Source of the DNA: Verrucomicrobia bacterium UBA673
GTDB lineage: Bacteria; Verrucomicrobiota; Verrucomicrobiia; Limisphaerales; UBA1096
Assembly (NCBI GenBank): GCA_002299785.1
Contig: DBNL01000066.1
Coordinates: 1-9,250 of the forward strand
DNA: 9,250 nucleotides
Reading direction: 5' to 3'
The translations under genes were made by a program, and so were the position numbers. The notes beneath the pieces are model-generated. The model had not been told where the DNA came from. It saw only the letters and a list, made by a program, of their open reading frames with translations, and searched no databases. Shown piece after piece: positions 1-5,648 of the stretch; position 1 is the stretch's first letter, and every line of letters begins with the position of its first letter.

Positions 1-33
1 CACCGCCGAGAGAACCTTGAGAAACTCAGCCAT
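1..33 (-). CDS. Possible start of an unidentified gene, cut by window edge
   Basis: An ATG at 33 on the minus strand opens a frame that stays open to the window edge. It reads MAEFLKVLSAV, a plausible protein start. It lies 19 bases after the stop of the preceding minus-strand gene, and the GCTTGGCCAAGC palindrome fills most of that gap. The orientation and spacing suggest a further member of the same operon. Only 11 codons are visible, no clear Shine-Dalgarno sequence precedes it, and nothing can be said about function. It could be a chance open stretch. Confidence 0.35.
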   Translation of the reverse strand, partial: MAEFLKVLSAV

Positions 34-41
34 GAATCATC

Positions 42-53
42 GCTTGGCCAAGC
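42..53. repeat. GCTTGGCCAAGC palindrome, intergenic copy 1
   Basis: A perfect 12-base palindrome that begins at the last base of the minus-strand stop codon at 55-53 and fills most of the 19-base gap to the next possible start at 33. The same 12-mer recurs exactly at 4648 and 5621, and nearly at 7607. It has no T tract and no loop of suitable size, so it is not a standard terminator. Confidence 0.7.
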
Positions 54-598
54 TAGGCGAGGATGGTTTGCGTGAACGTCTCAAACTCGATGCGCTGGAC
101 GTGCTGCAAAAGCCCGATCTCGGACGGGTTGCCGTAGCGCACCGCCGCCCCGACGGCATCCACAAAAGCGAACGGATCCCAGTGACCGCCCGGGGCCAGG
201 CGATTGGCCAAAGCCTCGTCGCCAACAGCGTCCAGGTATTCGGTCACATCGCTGGCCAGAGCGGGGAAACAGGGGTGATCGCCTACACGGCTGAACCAGT
301 ACTTTGCGTTCGGGTAATCCGGTTCGCGACGATGCATCATGGCGTGTAGGAAACTACCGTCAATCGATCCGATATTCTGCGAAACGGTATGCGACTCGTC
401 GAGATGATCATGCCACAGAAGCGCCGCCGCCTTGGCCAATCCCGCCGACTCCACGCTCAAGTCAAGTGCCTCCACCGCTTGCCCAAGCGCCACTCTTGGC
501 CGCGTGGACGAACGCACTTCCGGGCCAAGCCCCGGTAGGTCTCCAGTGTCGATCGCCTGCATGAACGCAGTGAAAGCCGGGTTAATTGGCTGGCTCAC
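53..598 (-). CDS. Conserved protein of unknown function, 181 aa
   Basis: Function unknown. It is a soluble protein with no signal peptide or membrane segment. Two His/acid-rich blocks stand out: LWHDHLDESH at residues 61-70 and HAMMHRREPDYPNAKYWF at 85-102, followed by GDHP (106-109) and a Trp/Asp/Phe cluster, GHWDPFAFVD (138-147). I recall similar blocks in uncharacterised proteins of environmental bacteria, but I know no biochemical role. The density of His, Asp and Glu would fit metal binding or an active site (inference). The start is the GTG at 598, inside the last codons of the upstream Nramp-like gene. The 17-base, out-of-frame overlap suggests translational coupling, so the protein may act with the transporter. 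The stop is TAG at 55-53. A later start at Met13 is possible but would lose the coupling. Confidence 0.8.
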   Translation of the reverse strand: MSQPINPAFTAFMQAIDTGDLPGLGPEVRSSTRPRVALGQAVEALDLSVESAGLAKAAALLWHDHLDESHTVSQNIGSIDGSFLHAMMHRREPDYPNAKYWFSRVGDHPCFPALASDVTEYLDAVGDEALANRLAPGGHWDPFAFVDAVGAAVRYGNPSEIGLLQHVQRIEFETFTQTILA

Positions 599-1967
599 TT
601 TGTGATTTCTTAGGCTCGGCGCTTTCCGTGGCAGCTTCGTTCTCTGTGAAAAGTTTGTCGACCTCCTCCACCGCCTTGTACACCCCGATGAACATCATGC
701 AGGAGGCGGCCAGCACCAGAAACCCCTTCCAAACAAGGCCCGGATGTAGCCGCCTATCCACCCGCGTCAGCAATAAGTAAATGGACGCCAAGGCCAAAAA
801 CGGCAGCAACGCTCCCTGCGCAAACGCTCCCATGAACACCAGCGTGACCGGTTTGCCGAATAGGGCGAAAATCACAAACGACAGCACCAGCAACACCACA
901 CATCCGACTTTCACCATCGCGTGGCGTTCGTCGTCGGATGCGTACTGCCGGATGCCGAAGACCGGCACTGCATCGGCAAAAAGCCGGGCGTTGGCCGCCG
1001 TGGCACCGAACACGGTTGAAAACAAAACGCAGAAGCAACCGACTTTAAATAGCCCCGCGCCGGTAGGACCGAAAGCGCTCTCGTACATTTTCGACAGCGT
1101 GTCAACCATGCCCTTGTCACCGACCTCGAGGCCGGCGCTGTGCAGCGTCGCCGCACCGAGCAGGTAGAATGCCACTGTCGCGCTCGTATAAATGGCACAC
1201 GACACCCACGCGTCCCAACTCATCACGTTGAGCCAGCCCTGCGCGCGGTCAAGCCAGCCGACGGTGTTGTCGTTGTTCCCGGTGAACCTGGCGTAGCCTT
1301 TCTCAAGGCACCAGTACGGATAATAAATCAACTCTGATGTGCCGACGCCGATGATGGCAAACGCGCCGAAGGCGGTAGAAAAATCTTCCGGCAGCGAAAA
1401 CTTTAGTCCGCTTACTATGTCGCGGCCGCTGATGGCAAATTCCGTGAACTGCAGCGAACCCAGTGCCACAACGGTAAAGACCGCAAACAGCACCACCATG
1501 CCGATGCACACACCCTCCACCAGCCGGTACCTGCCCGAGAGCAGCAGCGCGATGCAGGCCAACGCCACCGCGGCAATCAGCGCGAGATGCCAGCCGGAGT
1601 CGGCACTCACCATCAGGCTGGCGATGCCCCCCATCATTCCGGCCACCTGCATCGTCGAGCCGATATACATGACCACCCAAAACCAAACCATCCATGAGAC
1701 GCGCATTCGCGGCCCGGGCACGCTGTCCATCGCCTCGAGCGTTGTCTTGCCGTTGGTCACCGTGTAGCGACCCAGCTCGATTTGAACAAATACCTTGATC
1801 AAACAGCCGAGGATGATGAACCACAGCATGGTGAAGCCGACCTCGGAAGCCAGCGCCGGCGTGGCGATTAGTTCGCCAGAGCCGACGATAGTCGCGGTGA
1901 TGATTAACCCCGGGCCAAGGTGCCTTATAATGCCCGAGAGTGTGGTGGGTGCAGCTTTGGGTTCCAT
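582..1967 (-). CDS. Nramp-like divalent metal transporter family, divergent, 461 aa
   Basis: An inner-membrane transporter of the Nramp (SLC11) type, a LeuT-fold family of proton-coupled metal importers. It has about 11 hydrophobic segments, a short cytosolic N-terminus and a charged C-tail after about residue 433. TM1 begins HLGPGLIITATIVGSGELIA (16-35), and TM6 carries FAIIGVGTSELIYYPYWCLE (203-222). In classical Nramps the metal site is formed by a DPGN motif in TM1 and an MPH-type motif in TM6. Here these places hold GSGEL (Glu32) and GTSEL (Glu212), so the ion specificity of known members cannot be assumed. Start ATG at 1967, with no obvious Shine-Dalgarno. It lies 34 bases after the DUF1080 gene and overlaps the next gene by 17 bases, consistent with an operon. 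The fold is secure; the substrate is not. Confidence 0.88.
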   Translation of the reverse strand: MEPKAAPTTLSGIIRHLGPGLIITATIVGSGELIATPALASEVGFTMLWFIILGCLIKVFVQIELGRYTVTNGKTTLEAMDSVPGPRMRVSWMVWFWVVMYIGSTMQVAGMMGGIASLMVSADSGWHLALIAAVALACIALLLSGRYRLVEGVCIGMVVLFAVFTVVALGSLQFTEFAISGRDIVSGLKFSLPEDFSTAFGAFAIIGVGTSELIYYPYWCLEKGYARFTGNNDNTVGWLDRAQGWLNVMSWDAWVSCAIYTSATVAFYLLGAATLHSAGLEVGDKGMVDTLSKMYESAFGPTGAGLFKVGCFCVLFSTVFGATAANARLFADAVPVFGIRQYASDDERHAMVKVGCVVLLVLSFVIFALFGKPVTLVFMGAFAQGALLPFLALASIYLLLTRVDRRLHPGLVWKGFLVLAASCMMFIGVYKAVEEVDKLFTENEAATESAEPKKSQSEPAN

Positions 1968-2001
1968 GGAAGTGGGTGGTGTTTAATCTTGGCCTTGCGG
2001 T

Positions 2002-2775
2002 TCAGTCCAGCTTGACCGGTTTCAAAACAATTTTGCGAATGGCCACCGGGCCGTGGTCGCCCTGGAGCATCAACGGGCCGGTGGGTTTTTCGTCGTTGAA
2101 ACCGGCGGAGCGCGTCGGGCCGGTCACCTCGACGTTATGGTGGATCAACTGACCATTGTGGATCACTTTGACAAACCTAGCGTTCTCGATTTTTTTGCCG
2201 CTTTTATCAAAGCGCGGCGCGCGGAACGTAACGATAAATTTTTGCCACTCGCCCGGCGGCTTGCTGGCGTTCGTCATCGGCGCAGCGCCCTCGAAGCCCT
2301 TGCCCTTGGCCCAACGCTGGTAGATGCCGCCATTGTCGCCGTGGGTCAACTTAGCCTTCCCGTGGCTGTCGAGAATCTGGATCTCGTATCGGCCCTGAAA
2401 ATAAATCCCAGAGTTCGAGCCCCGCGGCACCATGAACTCAACAGCCGCCATCACATCGCCGTGCTCGTGTTTGCTGAACACGTTGCCCGTGCGGCCATTG
2501 TTGCCGTTGACGAGCAAGCCCTTGCCCTCGGCCAGCGTGAACGCCTTTGGGTTGTCCGGTGACGGAGTGGCGCCCCTCACTAGCTTCCAGTCGCCAAGCG
2601 GTGCGCGCCAACCATCCAGCGAATTGCCGTTGCTGACCGTGATGCTCGTCCTGGCGGGAGGCGGTGGCGGGGCCAGTTGAGCCCGTGCCTGGCCCAGAAC
2701 AAGCAAGCCAACTAAAAGCAGCAGGCCGCTCCTGGCCCAGTGCTTCGGTTCGCTTGTGATGTCAAAAAAAATCAT
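2002..2775 (-). CDS. Exported DUF1080 / 3-keto-disaccharide hydrolase domain protein
   Basis: A secreted or periplasmic protein of the DUF1080 (3-keto-disaccharide hydrolase, PF06439-like) family, a concanavalin-like beta-sandwich linked to glycoside breakdown. Numbering from the ATG at 2775 gives 257 aa. There is a signal peptide with hydrophobic core GLLLLVGLLVLG (17-28), a likely cut after ARA (30-32) and a Pro run (36-40). Family landmarks follow: NSLDGW (51-56), SNSGIYFQGRYEIQILDSHG (120-139), GGIYQRW (149-155), PPGEWQKF (173-180) and GPLMLQGDHGPV (233-244). The frame stays open to a GTG-ATG pair at 2865-2860, giving 287 aa. I chose 2775 because it puts the signal peptide near the N-terminus, although neither start has a strong Shine-Dalgarno. 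It is probably the first gene of the minus-strand group. Family membership is firm; the sugar substrate is unknown. Confidence 0.92.
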   Translation of the reverse strand: MIFFDITSEPKHWARSGLLLLVGLLVLGQARAQLAPPPPPARTSITVSNGNSLDGWRAPLGDWKLVRGATPSPDNPKAFTLAEGKGLLVNGNNGRTGNVFSKHEHGDVMAAVEFMVPRGSNSGIYFQGRYEIQILDSHGKAKLTHGDNGGIYQRWAKGKGFEGAAPMTNASKPPGEWQKFIVTFRAPRFDKSGKKIENARFVKVIHNGQLIHHNVEVTGPTRSAGFNDEKPTGPLMLQGDHGPVAIRKIVLKPVKLD

Positions 2776-2884
2776 GAGGCTTCGTGGCGGGATGGTATCG
2801 GGACAGCCGCCCGGCCGCAAAGCTATTCCCCGTGCCAAGCGTTGTAACGGGTCTTTTGGCATCACTTTTGCTTTTTGTTTTTAA

Positions 2885-2913
2885 AAAAATTTGGCTTGCA
2901 AAGCTGGTGTCAA
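2885..2913 (-). promoter_or_regulatory. Tentative promoter for the DUF1080-Nramp-like operon
   Basis: The minus strand has a perfect TTGACA (-35 type) at 2913-2908. Seventeen bases later comes an A/T-only hexamer ATTTTT at 2890-2885, a poor -10 match, within a run of T and A. Transcription would start near 2878, upstream of both candidate starts of the DUF1080 gene. The -35 match is good and the -10 is weak, so this is only a suggestion. Confidence 0.25.
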
Positions 2914-2941
2914 AAAATAGCCTCTGCTCCAGCCTCGTCCG

Positions 2942-2972
2942 GTGACAGGCAATTTACTATAGTCTATATGAT
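2942..2972 (+). promoter_or_regulatory. Predicted sigma-70-type promoter for infC
   Basis: GTGACA at 2942-2947 matches the -35 consensus in five of six positions. Two overlapping -10 candidates follow: TATATG at 2965-2970 (17-base spacer, four of six) and TATGAT at 2967-2972 (19-base spacer, five of six). The region is much richer in A+T than its surroundings. Transcription from here would begin near 2977-2980, giving a leader of roughly 20 bases before the TTG start of infC. A further perfect palindrome, ACTATAGT (2956-2963), lies between the boxes and may be incidental. Confidence 0.5.
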
Positions 2973-2996
2973 AAACCACAGCATCGGGGGCACGCT

Positions 2997-3692
2997 TTGA
3001 GTCGCCCCAAAGGCGGAAGGCGCCCCTACAGGGAACCACGGACGCGAGTAAACGGCAGGATTCGAGCCAGGGAGGTTCGGCTCCTGATGGATGATGGACA
3101 ACAACTGGGGGTGTTTGCCATTCAGGACGCCATGCGGAAGGCCAAGGAAATGCAGCTGGACTTAGTGGAAATTTCACCCAACGCCAGCCCGCCCGTATGC
3201 CGGATAACGGACTACGGTAAATATTCCTACGAGCAGAAGAAACTTCGCAAGGAGCAGAAAAAAACCACCGTTACGGTCAAGATCAAGGAGATCCAGCTGC
3301 GCCCAAACATCGATCCGCACGATTTCACCTTCAAGCTGAACCACGCGATCGACTTCCTCTGCGAAGGCATGAAAGTCAAAGTGATCCTACGTTTCCGCGG
3401 CAAGGAACTTCGCACGAAACACATCGGCGTGCAGACCATCGAGGCGTTCATCGAGAAGATCAAGCCGTGGGGAAGTTGTGACACTAAACCGCGCGAAGCC
3501 GGGCGAAGTGTCATCGTCCTCATCAACCCGCAACCCAAGGACCAGCGGGCACCTCACCCGAATCCTGAGGAACGCGCCGTGGAGGTGGACTACGACGAAA
3601 TCCGGCACGTCGAGGGCGCAGACATCAAAAAGCCCAACAACGGTTTTCGCAAACAGGCGATCGACAGTACCAAGCTCCCGGCGAAACCCTAA
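2997..3692 (+). CDS. infC: Translation initiation factor IF-3
   Basis: IF-3 binds the 30S subunit, prevents premature 50S joining and checks the initiator tRNA-start codon match. The N-domain covers about residues 18-88, with VNGRIRAREVRLL (18-30) and CRITDYGKYSYEQKK (68-82), a near match to the family signature. A basic linker follows (KKLRKEQKK, 81-89), then the C-domain (about 93-181) with KEIQLRPNIDPHDF (97-110) and KVKVILRFRGKE (126-137). The E. coli protein has 180 aa; this one has 231, because about 50 polar residues extend beyond INPQPK. The start is a TTG at 2997, preceded by GGGGG at 2986-2990. Upstream codons are open in frame but overlap the predicted promoter. Non-ATG starts are common for infC and permit autoregulation in E. 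coli (AUU there). The usual partners rpmI and rplT are absent downstream. Confidence 0.97.
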   Translation: MSRPKGGRRPYREPRTRVNGRIRAREVRLLMDDGQQLGVFAIQDAMRKAKEMQLDLVEISPNASPPVCRITDYGKYSYEQKKLRKEQKKTTVTVKIKEIQLRPNIDPHDFTFKLNHAIDFLCEGMKVKVILRFRGKELRTKHIGVQTIEAFIEKIKPWGSCDTKPREAGRSVIVLINPQPKDQRAPHPNPEERAVEVDYDEIRHVEGADIKKPNNGFRKQAIDSTKLPAKP

Positions 3693-5548
3693 CCCGGCAA
3701 CACGCCGCGTTTCTTGAGCATCTCGGCCATCACGCGGTCCATCATCAACTCAGCCAACGGCTGGGTGGCTTCGTCGAGAGTGCCGTTGGCTTCCTTAAAC
3801 TCAGCAGCCGTCACGGCTTCGTCCCTCCCCAACTTGGCTAATAGCGACTCCACCACAGCCAAAGCCGCCTCAATCGCCCCGCGCTGATCATCCGCCAACT
3901 CGCCGCCGAACGACTGCAGCCCCTTGCGAGTGGCGGCTTTCGTCTGCTCGGCGCGTAGCTTGGCCTCAATCCACCGCCGTTCCTCGATGTCATCGAACGC
4001 GTGCTCTACCGATTCCTCGATCATTTGCTGCACCTCGGCGTCATCGACCTCCACAGCGGAAGCCATTTCAACGACCTTCTCGTTGCCGGTTTTGATATCG
4101 CGCGCGAGTACATTCAAAATGCCGTCTGCGTCGATCTCAAACTGCACGCCAACCTTAGCCACGCCCTTGGGCTGCGGCTCGAACCCCAGTGTGAACCGTC
4201 CCAGGCTCCAGTTGTCCGTCGCCTTTTCACGCTCACCCTGCAGCACGTGGATGAGCACTTCCTTTTGGTAGTCGGCTACCGTCGTGAACACCTCACCGCG
4301 CTTCACTGGAATCGTCGTATTGCGTGGGATGATCACGTTCATCAACCCACCGAACGTCTCAATGCCCAGCGAGAGTGGTGTCACATCAAGCAACAGCATA
4401 CCGCTGTAGTCGCCGGACAAAATCCCTGCCTGAATCGCCGCGCCTATCGCAATTGCATCGTCAGGATTCTGCGACGTGTTCAACTTCGGCCCACTGTCGC
4501 CGCATCCGAACACCTCCGAGGCAAACTCACGCACGAGCGGCATCCGCGTCTGTCCGCCAACGAGGATCACTTGATCGAGATCGCCGCTAGCCAAGCCGGC
4601 GTCGGCGAGCGCCTTGAGGCAATACTCGCGCGTGCGCACCACGATTGGCTTGGCCAAGCTCTCGAGCTGTTCGCGGGTCAACGTGTATTCAAAACTAAAC
4701 TCCGAAGCCAAAAACGGTAGCGAGATGGCAACCTCGTTTTCCGTGGACAACCGCGCCTTGGCTTCCTCCGCTGCCTCGGCCACCCGCGCCCAAATCGCAG
4801 GTTCCGTGGCGGCGCTTGGCCCGCCACCTTGGCTAATCTGCTCGGCCAAATGCTCGATCACCACGTGATCGATGTCGTCGCCGCCCAACCGCGTGTTGCC
4901 ACAGGTGGCCAACACTTGAAACACGCCTTCGTTCAACTCTAGAATCGAGAGGTCGAACGTCCCGCCGCCAAAATCGTACACGGCTACTTTCGATTTTTCC
5001 TTCAGAGAGCCCAGCCCGTAGGCCAGCGCGGCGGCTGTCGGCTCGTTGATGATGCGCTCAACCCGCAGCCCGGCCAACTCGCCGGCATTGCGCGTGGCGT
5101 TGCGCTGGGCGTCGTTGAAATAGGCCGGCACCGTGATCACCGCCGCCTCGGGCCGGTCGATCATCCCCTCGGCAGCAATCGTCCGGAGCGCCTTGAGAAT
5201 CTCAGCAGACAACTCCTCCGGTGACCAGTCCCGACCGTGCAACGGCACTGCCACCGGTCCTCTGCCCTCGGAGCGAATAGTGTACACCGACGCGGCGGCG
5301 GTTGAATCCACCTCATCGCCCCGGCGTCCAATGAACCGCTTGATGGACGTTACCGTTGTCTCCGGGTGAGCCACCCGCCCGCGCTTGGCCTCCCAGCCGA
5401 CCACCGTTTCGCCTGCCGCAGAGACGCGCACCACCGACGGCGTCAGCCGCCGCCCCTGGCCGTCCGCCAGCACCAGCGGAATGCCGGACTCCACAATCGC
5501 CACCAGCGAGTTGGTCGTGCCAAGGTCAATACCAATAATCTTACCCAC
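3689..5548 (-). CDS. Hsp70-family chaperone, HscA/DnaK type, 619 aa
   Basis: An ATP-driven cytosolic chaperone. Nucleotide-binding domain, numbered from the GTG at 5548: GIDLGTTNS (6-14), SIKRFIGR (68-75, Lys70 as in DnaK), NEPTAAALAYG (168-178), VYDFGGGTFDLS (191-202) and LVGGQTRMP (329-337). The interdomain linker and start of the substrate domain are LLLDVTPLSLGIE (385-397); a charged helical lid starts near 495. The tail ends KKRGVLPG, without the acidic EEV-type end of DnaK. The lid, with QQMIEESVEHAFDDIEERR (507-525), resembles HscA-like Hsp70s, whereas TDNWSLGRFTL (444-454) is DnaK-like, so I give no symbol. The GTG at 5548 yields the canonical N-terminus MGKIIGIDLG; AGG at 5560-5558 is a possible Shine-Dalgarno. 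The frame extends to a GTG at 5584, giving 12 Arg/Trp-rich residues unlike the family. No iscU, hscB, dnaJ or grpE is nearby. The stop overlaps that of infC. Confidence 0.93.
   Translation of the reverse strand: MGKIIGIDLGTTNSLVAIVESGIPLVLADGQGRRLTPSVVRVSAAGETVVGWEAKRGRVAHPETTVTSIKRFIGRRGDEVDSTAAASVYTIRSEGRGPVAVPLHGRDWSPEELSAEILKALRTIAAEGMIDRPEAAVITVPAYFNDAQRNATRNAGELAGLRVERIINEPTAAALAYGLGSLKEKSKVAVYDFGGGTFDLSILELNEGVFQVLATCGNTRLGGDDIDHVVIEHLAEQISQGGGPSAATEPAIWARVAEAAEEAKARLSTENEVAISLPFLASEFSFEYTLTREQLESLAKPIVVRTREYCLKALADAGLASGDLDQVILVGGQTRMPLVREFASEVFGCGDSGPKLNTSQNPDDAIAIGAAIQAGILSGDYSGMLLLDVTPLSLGIETFGGLMNVIIPRNTTIPVKRGEVFTTVADYQKEVLIHVLQGEREKATDNWSLGRFTLGFEPQPKGVAKVGVQFEIDADGILNVLARDIKTGNEKVVEMASAVEVDDAEVQQMIEESVEHAFDDIEERRWIEAKLRAEQTKAATRKGLQSFGGELADDQRGAIEAALAVVESLLAKLGRDEAVTAAEFKEANGTLDEATQPLAELMMDRVMAEMLKKRGVLPG
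4648..4659. repeat. GCTTGGCCAAGC palindrome, coding copy
   Basis: An exact copy of the 12-mer inside the Hsp70 gene. On the minus strand it is read in frame as part of Ser-Leu-Ala-Lys-Pro (AGC TTG GCC AAG CCA). Protein coding partly constrains it, but the codon choices that complete the palindrome are not forced. Confidence 0.6.
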
Positions 5549-5619
5549 CGCCCAAAACCTGCCACGCCGCCACCGCCCCGGCACGCCAATTCACGCGCCT
5601 ACGCTCCGGCGTTGGCTTG

Positions 5620-5633
5620 CGCTTGGCCAAGCG
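5620..5633. repeat. CGCTTGGCCAAGCG palindrome in a divergent intergenic region
   Basis: The longest perfect copy (14 bases), 16 bases before the ATG at 5649, in the 100-base gap between the divergent Hsp70 and COG3014 genes. A second palindrome, CGTTAACG (5632-5639), overlaps its right end. The position would suit a protein-binding site acting on either gene, but its occurrence elsewhere in the window argues for a dispersed repeat rather than a private operator. I see no convincing promoter hexamers in this gap. Confidence 0.65.
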
Positions 5634-5648
5634 TTAACGTTGCTGCCG

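Noticed and set aside
17..349. Plus-strand open frame of 110 codons
   Set aside because: It is antisense to the 181-aa gene with conserved-looking motif blocks, and its own translation shows no domain or signal.
2776..2865. Longer DUF1080 start at the GTG-ATG pair (2865-2860)
   Set aside because: It would put 30 residues before a good signal peptide. It is not excluded, but the ATG at 2775 is the better start.
2952..2996. Upstream in-frame ATT (2952) as an E. coli-like AUU start of infC
   Set aside because: It precedes the likely -10 box, so it would not be in the transcript, and the added residues do not look like an IF-3 N-terminus.
2881..3177. Minus-strand open frame of 98 codons across the infC start
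   Set aside because: It is antisense to the conserved start of infC and to its promoter region, and has no recognisable features.
4001..4720. Long plus-strand open frame (239 codons) antisense to the Hsp70 gene
   Set aside because: It lies wholly opposite a gene with clear Hsp70 motifs and resembles no family; high-G+C genes often carry open antisense frames.
5385..5648. N-terminal extension of the COG3014 gene back to 5385
   Set aside because: Most of it overlaps the Hsp70 gene on the other strand, its composition is unlike a protein start, and it would bury the lipoprotein signal that begins at 5649.
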